Origin: Bryobacterales bacterium | Lineage (GTDB): Bacteria; Acidobacteriota; Terriglobia; Bryobacterales; Bryobacteraceae | Length of the DNA: 37,745 nt | Assembly: GCA_020847975.1 (NCBI GenBank) | Contig: JADLBD010000096.1 | Coordinates: forward strand, 1 to 37,745 | Direction: 5' to 3' | Notes under the pieces: generated by a model | The model's database searches: none | Seen by the model: only the letters and a program-made list of their open reading frames with translations | Told to the model about the DNA's origin: nothing | Shown: positions 23,718-31,166 of the stretch, piece by piece | How positions within the stretch are numbered: the stretch's first letter is position 1 | Layout of the letters: every line of letters begins with the position of its first letter | Position numbers and translations under genes: made by a program

Positions 23718-24904
23718 AGGTCCCACTCCTTGTTCCAATCGACGCGCTGCTTGCGCTGGTAGGCGATGTTGCCGATGTGGCAGGCCATGGCGGAGAAATG
23801 GCCGTCCACGGGTCCCGAGTTGGGGGCCTTGCGGGTACGGACGCAATCGAGGAAGTTGGCCATGTGGGCGACTTCGGGGGAGGGGCCGGCGGTGACTTCG
23901 GGGCCGCCATCGGCGGGGAGGAAGCGGTAGCCGTAGCGGAAGATGTGGAGGCGTCCGCCGGAGCCGAAGAAGACGATGTCGGCGGATTCCTTGGGGATCA
24001 TGTTGGTGATGTTGGCCTCGAAGGTGACATTTAGCTTGCCGCCGTAATCGAGGATGAAGTTGACGTTATCGGGCGTGTCGCGGCCGTCGTGGTATTGATA
24101 GATGCCGCCGAGGGCGACGGCGCTCGAGGGTTGTTGGATGCCGAGGAACCAGTGGACGACATCGACCATGTGAACGAAGAGGCCGCCGGTCTGGCCTCCG
24201 GTGGCGAAGTCCCAATAGGCGAAGCGGTTGAAGTAACGCTTGGGGTCCCAGGGGATTTTGGGCAGCCAGCCGAGGACGGCGTCCCAATCGAGGGCGTCGG
24301 GTTTGCGGTCCATGCCGGCGGGGACAGGGGTGAGGTAGCCGCTATTGGCGTTCCAGACGGTGCGGACCATGGTGACCTGCCCGACGCGGCCGGTGTCGAA
24401 GAAGCGCTGTTTGGCTTCGGCGAAGTGGGTGAGGCTGCGCTGCTGGGTACCCACCTGGACGATACGGCGATGTTCCCGGGCGGCCTGGACGACGTCGCGG
24501 CCCTGTTCGGGGAGGGAGGTCATGGGCTTTTCGACGAAGACATCCTTGCCTGCGCTACAGGCATCGACGGTCATGCGGGAGTGCCAGTGATCGAGGGTGG
24601 CGACGATGACGGCGTCAATGTCTTTTCGGTCGAGGAGGGCGCGGTAGTCGGCGATGTTGGCGACGGGTTCGCCGATGAGGTCAGCGGCTTGGGCGCGGCG
24701 CTGGTCCCAGGCGTCGCAAACGGCGACCCATTGGACACCGCCGGCGAGTTTGGCCATGCGGATGAGATGGGAGCCGCGGCCGCCCGTGCCGATGATTCCG
24801 AGGCGGACACGGGTATTGGCGCCCGCGACGCGATCGGCGGAGGCGGCGGTGAAGGCAGCGGCAGCCGAAGCGCCGAGGAAGGAGCGGCGGGAGGATTGAG
24901 GCAT
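23714..24904 (-). CDS. Gfo/Idh/MocA family oxidoreductase, Tat-exported
   Basis: A 396-residue NAD(P)-dependent dehydrogenase. The Tat signal SRRSFLGASAAAAFTAA is at 5-22; a Rossmann domain follows at about 32-155 with GIIGTGGRGSH. The family EKP motif is in DVFVEKPMTSL, and a C-terminal beta-sheet dimer domain runs to the end. It probably oxidises a sugar or cyclitol hydroxyl, with tightly bound cofactor if it works in the periplasm, as in glucose-fructose oxidoreductase. It heads a coupled operon with an isomerase (4-bp overlap) and a tandem ThuA protein, which is the ThuA/ThuB type of context. It is divergent from another isomerase with an inverted repeat in between. Confidence 0.9.
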   Translation of the reverse strand: MPQSSRRSFLGASAAAAFTAASADRVAGANTRVRLGIIGTGGRGSHLIRMAKLAGGVQWVAVCDAWDQRRAQAADLIGEPVANIADYRALLDRKDIDAVIVATLDHWHSRMTVDACSAGKDVFVEKPMTSLPEQGRDVVQAAREHRRIVQVGTQQRSLTHFAEAKQRFFDTGRVGQVTMVRTVWNANSGYLTPVPAGMDRKPDALDWDAVLGWLPKIPWDPKRYFNRFAYWDFATGGQTGGLFVHMVDVVHWFLGIQQPSSAVALGGIYQYHDGRDTPDNVNFILDYGGKLNVTFEANITNMIPKESADIVFFGSGGRLHIFRYGYRFLPADGGPEVTAGPSPEVAHMANFLDCVRTRKAPNSGPVDGHFSAMACHIGNIAYQRKQRVDWNKEWDL

Positions 24905-24915
24905 GGAAAACGCTT

Positions 24916-24956
24916 AGCAATCCGCGCGCCACTCGAACCTTGGCAGCCGGATTGCT
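24916..24956. promoter_or_regulatory. 9-bp inverted repeat between divergent sugar genes
   Basis: AGCAATCCG (24916-24924) and CGGATTGCT (24948-24956) are perfect 9-nt inverted arms 23 nt apart, filling most of the 64-bp gap between the Gfo/Idh operon and the divergent isomerase. The arms sit 12 nt from one start and 13 nt from the other, which suggests a shared operator bound at two half-sites, or hairpins in the two leaders. Confidence 0.5.
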
Positions 24957-24968
24957 GAGAGGGTTCGC

Positions 24969-25835
24969 ATGACTCGACGGGATTGGCTGTGCGGATTGGC
25001 GCTGGGCGGACCGGGCGGCTATGCGCCGGTGCTGGCGGTGCAGGCGTACGTGTGGCAGCAGGCGCTGGCGCGGGACAAACGGACGATCGCGGAGGGAGTG
25101 GGCGACGTGGTGGCGAGCCTGGCGGAGGCGGGATACCGGCGGGCGGAGTTGACCTCGACGTTCTTCACGCCGGATCTTGCCGGGCGGACACTGGAGTTAC
25201 TGGACAAACACGGGCTGAAATTGGATGTGGTGTACAACGGTGGCGAGATGCACGAGGGCGGCGCGGCGGCGCGGACGATTGAGGATACGCTGGCGTTGGT
25301 GGAGAGGGTGAAGCCGGCGCGGATTGCGGCAGTGAGTTTCAACGCGAATCCGAAGAAGGGGCGGGAGCGGAAGACGGATGGGGAATTGGAGATACAGACC
25401 CGGGCGATTGGGGGATTGGGGCGGCGGTTGAGGGGGATGGGATTGCGGCTGCTGGTACATGAGCACGCTCCGGAACTGGGGGAGAACGCGCGCGAGTGGC
25501 GGCACATGCTGCACGGGACGGATGCGCGGGATGTAGGGATCTGCCTGGATGTGGATTGGGTGCGGCGCGGGGGATTGGAGCCGATGACGCTGCTCGAGGA
25601 GGCGGGAGATCGCGTGGGGGATCTGCACCTGCGGAATTCGCGGGGCGGGGTGTGGCTGGAGGAGTTGGCGGATGGGGATGTGGATTATACGAAGGTGGCG
25701 GGGTACTTGCGGCGGCGGGGGTATCGGGGGTGGCTGGTGGTGGAACTGGCTTGGGAGCCGGGGACGCGGATTACGCGGGGGCTGACGGAGAATTTGCGGC
25801 GGAGCCGGGTGTGGGCTGAGCGGGTGTTTGGGTGA
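24969..25835 (+). CDS. TIM-barrel sugar isomerase/epimerase with exported-type N-terminus
   Basis: A 288-residue protein of the xylose isomerase-like barrel family. The N-terminus MTRRDWLCGLALGGPGG looks like a short Tat-type or lipobox-like signal (RRDWLCG), so export is possible but unsure. Metal-site segments are LLVHEHAPE, GICLDVDWV (Asp), DLHLRNSR (His) and LVVELAWE (Glu). It is divergent from the Gfo/Idh-isomerase-ThuA operon and likely serves the same sugar pathway on the periplasmic side. It is very G-rich on its coding strand. Similarity to the other isomerase is only at fold level. No gene follows in the same direction; the region beyond is decayed. Confidence 0.85.
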   Translation: MTRRDWLCGLALGGPGGYAPVLAVQAYVWQQALARDKRTIAEGVGDVVASLAEAGYRRAELTSTFFTPDLAGRTLELLDKHGLKLDVVYNGGEMHEGGAAARTIEDTLALVERVKPARIAAVSFNANPKKGRERKTDGELEIQTRAIGGLGRRLRGMGLRLLVHEHAPELGENAREWRHMLHGTDARDVGICLDVDWVRRGGLEPMTLLEEAGDRVGDLHLRNSRGGVWLEELADGDVDYTKVAGYLRRRGYRGWLVVELAWEPGTRITRGLTENLRRSRVWAERVFG

Positions 25836-26085
25836 GGGAATGTGACAGCGGCGGCGTGCTGGGGGGATGTTCGGCGGTAGTTCGGGGATAGGAATATGGC
25901 TCGAACCTGTGTGGGAGAAAGGGTTCCCTTTGGTCCATGGCTAAACAGAATTTGCCAATTCTGTCCACGCGCAGCATTCAGACTCCGTCCTCATCCACTT
26001 CGCCTTCGCACAGCGAAATCAGGCATAATGGCTGCCAGCCATAGGCGTCCAACGTTCGATTGGTGACCAGCCTGGAGGTTCGATT
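25836..26085. other. Intergenic DNA upstream of the VWA gene remnant
   Basis: No gene is visible. It contains the inverted repeat at 25945-25964, a smaller one (ATGGCT-GCC-AGCCAT, 26028-26042) and CATAAT at 26024-26029 that could be a -10 box for the VWA remnant. The first 60 nt still have the G-rich character of the isomerase gene. Confidence 0.5.
25945..25964. promoter_or_regulatory. Perfect 8-bp inverted repeat
   Basis: ACAGAATT-TGCC-AATTCTGT, with 8-nt perfect arms and a 4-nt loop, lies about 120 nt upstream of the VWA gene remnant. It could be an operator or a small hairpin. No T-tract follows, so an intrinsic terminator is unlikely. Confidence 0.45.
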
Positions 26086-26302
26086 ATGAAGCTCCGCTCT
26101 TCGCTTACAATCGCAGTCGCTGCGACCCTGAACTTGCCGCTTCTAGCTCAACAACCGCAACAGCTCCAGCCGGTTTCTGTAGGCATCGTATCGGATGTCA
26201 GTGGGCCCATGGCTGGTAAGCTCCACCGTGCACGTTAACTGGCTTTGGAGTTGCTGAAGACGGCGAGCGGTCAGGACGAATTTTCCTTAATCCAAACTAG
26301 GC
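26086..26302 (+). pseudogene. Truncated VWA-domain secreted protein gene
   Basis: From the ATG at 26086 (ribosome binding site GGAGG, 7 nt upstream) the frame encodes a signal peptide (MKLRSSLTIAVAATLNLPLLA) and the first strand of a von Willebrand factor A domain: VGIVSDVSGPMAGKLHRAR, a MIDAS-like DxSGxM motif. It then stops at TAA 26236-26238. After the stop the same frame continues as family-like LALELLKTASGQDEFSLIQ before resemblance ends near 26300. So the gene carries an in-frame stop and is then cut off. VWA secreted proteins of this kind are common in Acidobacteriota, normally 300 residues or more. It is either a 50-residue relic product or dead. Confidence 0.7.
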
Positions 26303-26451
26303 GGGAAAAGGGTGTGGGAGAAATTCGCTGACGTTTGATGATGCGCGGTAGACGCCCACACTGCTCATGGCAGGCACGCTGAGAAAGCGAACGAACGGCT
26401 CTGTCGCCAGTGTAGATGCCACGGGAGTGGTGATGGGCTGAATTCCAGATC

Positions 26452-26740
26452 GACGCTGACCGGGCCCACCTCAAGGCGAATCTCGCACCCGAGCGCGACT
26501 GTCGCCTTGCGCAGCTCGCGAGCGTCAGGCATCGTTCTCGGGATCGAGAAGATGTTTCACCACGGTGCGGCTCCTGTGTCGCTGGGGCCCCATTCGGTTT
26601 CGGGAAACATGTCTCTCTGTTCTCGTGGCTCCCAACTGCCGCGCGAGAACTCGCCTGATCGCCGTGGACGTCACTTCCTGGTGGATGCCTTCCTCATGAA
26701 GCCAGCTATCGAAGGATGATCCCTTATTCTTCTGTTTCAT
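26452..26740 (-). pseudogene. Frameshifted XRE-type antitoxin
   Basis: The ATG at 26740 has a strong ribosome binding site (GGGAGG). The protein begins MKQKNKGSSFDSWLHEEGI, then EVTSTAIRRVLARQL and later VKHLLDPEND, matching the plan of about 95-residue XRE antitoxins that pair with HigB/RelE-like toxins (GSSFDDFLxEEG...LLDPxNDVTLxTLxRAA). At 26526 the frame stops. Two single-base losses restore the expected ending: TLAS in one frame, then LRKATVALGCEIRLEV in the next. The middle part also looks diverged (MGPQRHRS where relatives have a helix-turn-helix). The usual upstream toxin gene is missing. I regard it as a decayed antitoxin. Confidence 0.65.
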
Positions 26741-26963
26741 GTCCCTCCCCTTGCTCGCGCTTTGAAGCCGGATCGGATGCTCGTCTTAGCGGCGTCGCTG
26801 GCAATCGAGCAGGATAATGCTCCAGCGGTGGAGAGGCCTCTATCAACTCCTCGTAAACAGCATCTTCATCACAATAAGATTCTTCGAACCGCCGTTGACC
26901 CGCTTCGTGCCATGCGGTATCGGGAGACAAGACGTCAGGAAACTGCTGCGCGTCTCGATTCAC
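26724..26963 (-). CDS. Small hypothetical ORF, doubtful
   Basis: A 79-residue frame starting with GTG at 26963 and overlapping the antitoxin start by 17 bp. It is rich in Glu, Pro and Arg (DTAWHEAGQRRFEESYCDEDAVYEELIEASPPLEH). No family is recognised. The position upstream of an antitoxin is where a toxin would lie, but the sequence does not look like RelE/HigB. It may be a non-coding frame within decayed DNA. Confidence 0.3.
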   Translation of the reverse strand: MNRDAQQFPDVLSPDTAWHEAGQRRFEESYCDEDAVYEELIEASPPLEHYPARLPATPLRRASDPASKREQGEGHETEE

Positions 26964-27086
26964 CTGATCATCATGACACAGTGGCTACGGCGGAGTTCGG
27001 AGTCGAGGCGAACCCGCGCCCGTCCGGTTTAGCGGCCTGGGTGCCAGTGAGGGCCGGCCGAGCAGCATGAGGTATCCAGACCTTGC
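26964..27086. other. Non-coding spacer in the decayed region
   Basis: Nothing recognisable. The base composition is mixed, without the strong G excess of the flanks, as expected of old or foreign DNA. Confidence 0.4.
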
Positions 27087-27356
27087 TCAGTCGATCGGGT
27101 CGCCGTAAGGTTTCATACCTTTCTCGAGAACCGTCTTTGGAAACTGCCCGCTGCCACATAGAATGAACGAGCCGAAGTCCTTGTACCAATCGCCTTCCGG
27201 GGCCGTGGGGCCCTTCATGACCCATTCCTGAAGTGCCAGCAAGTCACTCATCGAGATCCGCCGCTCATCGATTCGCTGAAGCAGGTGATGCCACACGCCG
27301 CGCGGCAGGTTAGAGAACTGAATCCTCGGCAATGGAATCCTTCCCGAAGATCGCAC
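27087..27356 (-). CDS. Small protein of unknown family, partner of a ribbon-helix-helix protein
   Basis: An 89-residue product from GTG 27356, or 81 residues from TTG 27332. The latter is attractive because AAGGA lies 5 nt before it. The sequence has a helical start (LPRGVWHHLLQRIDERRISMSDLLALQEWV) and a conserved-looking aromatic core, DWYKDFGSFILCGSGQFPKTVL. I have seen similar small proteins linked to CopG-like genes but cannot name the family. The 5' end overlaps the upstream ribbon-helix-helix gene (47 bp or 23 bp depending on start), the coupling expected of a toxin-antitoxin pair. If so, this would be the toxin. That role is inference from layout only. Confidence 0.65.
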   Translation of the reverse strand: MRSSGRIPLPRIQFSNLPRGVWHHLLQRIDERRISMSDLLALQEWVMKGPTAPEGDWYKDFGSFILCGSGQFPKTVLEKGMKPYGDPID

Positions 27357-27609
27357 GGATCAAATCTCTGCCGGCTTCGTTCTTGCGGGCGGGATCGTTC
27401 TCGGCGAGGAAGCGGCTGTAGCAAGTCTCGAGCCGTTCTTTGGCTTCCGCCTCCGCACGTACGCCGCGCTCAGCCAGTACAACTAGTGCACGGCTCATCG
27501 TGACATGGCGCTCCTTGGCAACGCGCCGGACTTCCTTAGCCAGCGGTGCCGGGATGGTCACGCTTTGTCGAACCGACCGAGCCGGAGCCGATTTTCGCCG
27601 GGTTGCCAT
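27310..27609 (-). CDS. CopG/Arc-like ribbon-helix-helix protein, possible antitoxin
   Basis: A 99-residue protein. A basic N-terminus (MATRRKSAPARSVRQ) is followed by a ribbon-helix-helix fold: strand SVTIPAPL, helix AKEVRRVAKERH, turn with VTMSRALVVLAERGV. The second half is a charged helical extension (AEAEAKERLETCYSRFLAENDPARKNEAGRDLIRAIFG). Such proteins repress their own operon and often neutralise a downstream toxin. The ATG at 27609 has no ribosome binding site, but TATTCT lies 6 nt upstream, so the mRNA may be leaderless; a small dyad sits in the promoter spacer. The downstream gene overlaps its 3' end. Base skew is near neutral, unlike the flanking operons. Confidence 0.75.
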   Translation of the reverse strand: MATRRKSAPARSVRQSVTIPAPLAKEVRRVAKERHVTMSRALVVLAERGVRAEAEAKERLETCYSRFLAENDPARKNEAGRDLIRAIFGKDSIAEDSVL

Positions 27610-27615
27610 GCCCAA

Positions 27616-27644
27616 AGAATAGCAGGGTACACCAGTGTGGTGCA
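27616..27644 (-). promoter_or_regulatory. Promoter and operator of the ribbon-helix-helix gene pair
   Basis: On the minus strand TATTCT (27621-27616) ends 6 nt before the ATG, placing the start of transcription at or beside the start codon. CACCA-nnn-TGGTG (27630-27642) is a 5-bp dyad lying in the spacer between this box and a weak -35 (TGCACC). A dyad in that position suits autorepression by the encoded protein. Confidence 0.45.
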
Positions 27645-27675
27645 GATGAGTCGCGCTGACGATCTGTGTTCCGAT

Positions 27676-30009
27676 CTACGGCGCGATTTCCCATAAACCG
27701 GCAGACAGGGGCACCCCTTGAATCAGTTCCGAGCCGAGGCGCATCTGCTCGGGGCCGGGACCGGTCAGTTTGTAGAGCTTGTTTTCATCGACGGTGAACC
27801 ATTCGGGGAATTCGTTGAGGCGGACGTAGTTGGCGGCGAGGTTGAGGACGCGGCGGTGGCGGGCGAAGTCGAAGCGGATGGTGGCGGCGCGGTTGAGGGA
27901 AAGGAACAAGTGATCGCCTTCACGGACGGCTCCTATTTCGAGGCCTGGGGTCCAGTGGGTGGGGCGGCAGCCTTGGGATTTGGCGAGGGCGTAGAGGTAG
28001 GCGGTGCGGTTGAAGTTGCCTTCGCCGTACCAGAATTCGAGGAAGCCGGAGGGGAGTTGGCGGGCGAGGAGGCCGTCCATTTCGGGGTCGATCCAGGACC
28101 AGGCGGCGGGGGAGGGTTCGCGGTTGACGAGATAGAGGGCGCTTTCGATGGAGTCGGCGACGCCGTCGAAGGAGCCGTTCTCCCAGTCGTAATTGCGGTA
28201 CTTGGGGAGATTCGCGAGGACGCGGCGGACGGCGTCGCGGTAGCGGGTTTCGCCGGTGGCCTGGTAGAAGGTATACATCGCTCCGTAGAGGTAGCCCCAG
28301 TTATCGGAGAGGCGGTCGCGGAGAGGTTTCAACGTGGCGGGATCGATGACGTCATAGAAGAAACCATCGGGGTTGGCGGAGGCGAGGATACGGTTGAGCA
28401 TGCGGGCGATGGGTTCGCGGTAGGCGGGGGTTCGCTCGATGGCGTAGAGGAGGGCGAGGCCGACGACGGCTTCGTTGCCGTGGTCGCGGAGTTGGACGCG
28501 CTGGTCGCCCTGGCGGGTGTCGAAGTTCCAGTTCATGCAGGGGAGGTCGTGACAGCCGGGGAGCACCGCTTCGATGTAGGCGCGAGCGATAGTGTGTGCC
28601 CGATCGCGGTAGCGCGGGTCGGCGGTCATGGGGATGAGGCGGTCGAGCACCTGGAGCACGTCGCCGTTGATTTCGGCTCCGGGGCCGGGGAGGTTCCCCC
28701 AGCGGGTCTTGATTGGAGCGTGCTTCATGATGTCGGCGGTGAGATCGGTCATGCGGAAGAACCACGGAGTGCGGCCGAGGAGTTCGGTGACGGCGAGAAG
28801 ACCGTCCTTGGCGTACTCGGAGGCTCCGAAGAGGTTGAGCGGGCCTGGGCGGCCGGTGGAGAGATCGACATCGCCGGGGAGTGAATCGAGCACGGTGGAA
28901 TAGCGCACTTCGCTGCGGAGCATTTCGAGGAGGCGGCCGTGATAGAGGTCAGGGTCAGTGAGTTCGGCGGTGAGGATGAGATAGGGGTAGAGGTCGGCGG
29001 CGGAGTTGTGGACGGTGTAGCGGCGGGGCTGGCCGGGTTTGAGGCCGCGCGGACCGCCGGGGATGCGCTCGGGGAGAAGGCCGGTGCGGGGATCGGCTTC
29101 GGCGAGCCAGGCGAGCATGAGCTTGCGCATGGCGGCGGCGGAGCGCTCGAAGCGGCGGCCGTTTTCGCGCGCCTGGGCGGCGAGGGAATCGGGGGCATCG
29201 AAGACGCGCACGTGGTAGTGGAGCACGACGGGTTTGCCGTGTTCGATGCGGAAGGGTTCGACGCCGGGGAAGTTCGCGCCGAGGAAGCCGTAGTGGCGGA
29301 GGCACCAGGGGTTGGGGAAGCCCGGGTTCGAGGGGGCGGCGGTGATGCGGAGTCCGGCGCGGCCCTGAGAGAAGGTGCCCTCGAGTTCGGCCCACTGGTG
29401 CGCGCCGTGGTCTTCGTCCTTGGGCACGGGACCATCGCTCGAGCGGAGTTCGGTGCGCGAGCGGGGAGCGAAGCGGGCGCTGAGGCCGCCGTATCCTTTG
29501 TTCTGTTCGGGGGCTCCGGCGAGGAGTAAAGGTTGATCGACCGCCTGAAGGGTGAGGGAAACGTCGAAGACGCGCGCGCCGGCCTGTTCGGGATGAACGG
29601 TGATTTCGATGGAGTCGCGAAGCAGCGGCTTGCCGCCGGCGATCCAGGAATGGGAAGCGCGGAGGATGGCGTTGCCTGACTGGATGCTGTGGATGGGGGC
29701 GCTATCAGGGCGGTGCTCGATGTCATTGAGCAGCCATGGATCGTAGCGGCGTCCGCCTGCTTCGAGGACCGGCCAGGCCCAGAAGAGGCCGCGGTGGTGG
29801 CGGTGATCGGCGGGGCCGTCATCGGTGAGGGTGACGCCGGCGGGGGATACGACCGGGTGCAGGTAGCAGCACTTGCGGCCTTGGCCGTGGTTGTAGACGA
29901 AGACGGTTTTGCCGCCTTCGGTGAGTTCGAGTTGGGCGGCGCTGTTCTCGACCCAGCCGAAGTCCCCAGCCCATGCGGAGGCAGCAAGAAGCAGAAGAAG
30001 AGGTTTCAT
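27676..30009 (-). CDS. Secreted DUF6807 (PmoA-like) and six-hairpin-like fusion protein
   Basis: A 777-residue exported protein. The signal peptide is at about 1-14. Residues about 15-285 form a DUF6807 domain (ADHRHHRGLFWAWPV signature, EQNKGYGGLSARF, LHYHVRVFD), a family named after PmoA and found beside sugar oxidoreductases. Residues about 300-690 look like an (alpha/alpha) barrel of the six-hairpin glycosidase type: repeated helical pairs with AADLYPYLIL, LSDNWGYLYGAMYTFYQATGE, NGSFDGVADSIESALYLVNR. A beta-rich tail closes it. A two-domain glycan-processing enzyme is the likeliest reading. Its ATG overlaps the stop of the racemase-like gene (ATGA), so they are coupled. Confidence 0.78.
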   Translation of the reverse strand: MKPLLLLLAASAWAGDFGWVENSAAQLELTEGGKTVFVYNHGQGRKCCYLHPVVSPAGVTLTDDGPADHRHHRGLFWAWPVLEAGGRRYDPWLLNDIEHRPDSAPIHSIQSGNAILRASHSWIAGGKPLLRDSIEITVHPEQAGARVFDVSLTLQAVDQPLLLAGAPEQNKGYGGLSARFAPRSRTELRSSDGPVPKDEDHGAHQWAELEGTFSQGRAGLRITAAPSNPGFPNPWCLRHYGFLGANFPGVEPFRIEHGKPVVLHYHVRVFDAPDSLAAQARENGRRFERSAAAMRKLMLAWLAEADPRTGLLPERIPGGPRGLKPGQPRRYTVHNSAADLYPYLILTAELTDPDLYHGRLLEMLRSEVRYSTVLDSLPGDVDLSTGRPGPLNLFGASEYAKDGLLAVTELLGRTPWFFRMTDLTADIMKHAPIKTRWGNLPGPGAEINGDVLQVLDRLIPMTADPRYRDRAHTIARAYIEAVLPGCHDLPCMNWNFDTRQGDQRVQLRDHGNEAVVGLALLYAIERTPAYREPIARMLNRILASANPDGFFYDVIDPATLKPLRDRLSDNWGYLYGAMYTFYQATGETRYRDAVRRVLANLPKYRNYDWENGSFDGVADSIESALYLVNREPSPAAWSWIDPEMDGLLARQLPSGFLEFWYGEGNFNRTAYLYALAKSQGCRPTHWTPGLEIGAVREGDHLFLSLNRAATIRFDFARHRRVLNLAANYVRLNEFPEWFTVDENKLYKLTGPGPEQMRLGSELIQGVPLSAGLWEIAP

Positions 30010-31166
30010 ATGGTGCTCCGGCGGATGGCCTCTTCGTCGACTTCGACGCCCAGACCGGGGGCGTTGGGAACAGGGAGTGTGCCGTCCTCGAGTTGGAACG
30101 GCTTCTTGAGAAAGCTGGCGGTAAGGAATTGTAGGCCGTTCAGGGCGGCGGGGTAGGTGACGTCGAAGGCTCCGAACAGGATGAGGGAGGCAGCGAGCGA
30201 GGTGTCCGGATCGGTCAGGCCGCTGCCGAGCATGAGGAGTCCGGCGTCACGAAGGATTTCGGCCTGGCGGCGGGCATCCCAGAGTCCGGCGGTGCGGGCG
30301 GGTTTCATGGCGACGCCGTCGAGCAGGCCGAGTTTGATGAACTCGATGAGGTCAGTGGAGGAGACGACGCCTTCGTCCATGAGGATGGGGAGAGCGCCCT
30401 GCCGTTTGAGGTCGCGGAAGCCGGAGAGACGGTTGGCGGCTACGGGTTGTTCGAGGACGTTGACTCCGGCGGCGGCGAGTTTAGGCGCGACGGAGAGGGC
30501 GGTGGCCGGGTCGTAGCCGCCGTTGGCGTCGGCCCAGAGGAAGCAATCGGGAGCGAGGCGGCGGACGAGTTTGGCGAGTTCGACATCGAAGCGGGGGTCG
30601 GGGGCGACCTTGATGTTGAAGTGGCGGTAGCCGCGCTTGCTGCCCTCGGCGACGAGTTCGCCGGTTTCGTCGAGCGTACGCGGGTTGAGGGTCCAACTGA
30701 GGGTGATGCGCTCGCGGGGAACGCGTCCCCAGAGGGCGGGGATGGAGCGTTTGGCGAGTCTGCCGGAAAGATCGTGAAGGGCGAGGTCAATGCCTGCTTT
30801 TGCGATGGGCATGCCTGTGGAGAAGGACGGGGCGATGGCGCGGTTCATCACCTGGTGTGCTCCGGCGATGTCGAACGGGTCGCGTCCGATGACGGCTGGA
30901 GCGAGGTAGTTGCGCAGCGAGGAGGTGACGGATTCGAGGGTTTCGTAGCTCCAGATGTGGGTGGGGACGCTTTGGCCCCAACCGGAGGAGCCGTCCTCAC
31001 AGGTGATTTTGACGAAGACGGCGGGGCGCTGGGGTTTGGAGAAGAAGCGGAAGTGGCCGGTGACCGGATAGACGACGGGGAAGACTTCCACTTTGCGAAT
31101 GGGCGGTCCACCGGCTGCGGGGAGGAGGGGCGATGCCGCGAGGGGGACGAAGGCGCGGCGGGTCAT
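30006..31166 (-). CDS. Mandelate racemase/muconate lactonizing enzyme family protein, exported
   Basis: A 386-residue enolase-superfamily protein with a Tat-like or Sec signal (MTRRAFVPLAASPLLPAAGG). An N-terminal capping domain at about 24-140 is followed by the barrel. HFNIKVAPD supplies one catalytic Lys; the first Lys of the usual KxK is Asn here. Metal ligands are Asp in WADANGGY, Glu in LEQPVA and Asp in LMDEGVV. A second Lys is in VAMKPART. The family abstracts a proton next to a carboxylate, typically dehydrating or epimerising sugar acids or dipeptides. It is coupled on both sides by 4-bp ATGA overlaps, to a Gfo/Idh dehydrogenase upstream and the DUF6807 fusion downstream, suggesting sugar-acid metabolism. 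Confidence 0.9.
   Translation of the reverse strand: MTRRAFVPLAASPLLPAAGGPPIRKVEVFPVVYPVTGHFRFFSKPQRPAVFVKITCEDGSSGWGQSVPTHIWSYETLESVTSSLRNYLAPAVIGRDPFDIAGAHQVMNRAIAPSFSTGMPIAKAGIDLALHDLSGRLAKRSIPALWGRVPRERITLSWTLNPRTLDETGELVAEGSKRGYRHFNIKVAPDPRFDVELAKLVRRLAPDCFLWADANGGYDPATALSVAPKLAAAGVNVLEQPVAANRLSGFRDLKRQGALPILMDEGVVSSTDLIEFIKLGLLDGVAMKPARTAGLWDARRQAEILRDAGLLMLGSGLTDPDTSLAASLILFGAFDVTYPAALNGLQFLTASFLKKPFQLEDGTLPVPNAPGLGVEVDEEAIRRSTI

Noticed and set aside
26762..27070. 102-codon open frame on the + strand in the decayed region
   Set aside because: No ribosome binding site, no family resemblance and mixed composition; the opposite strand has the antitoxin remnant.
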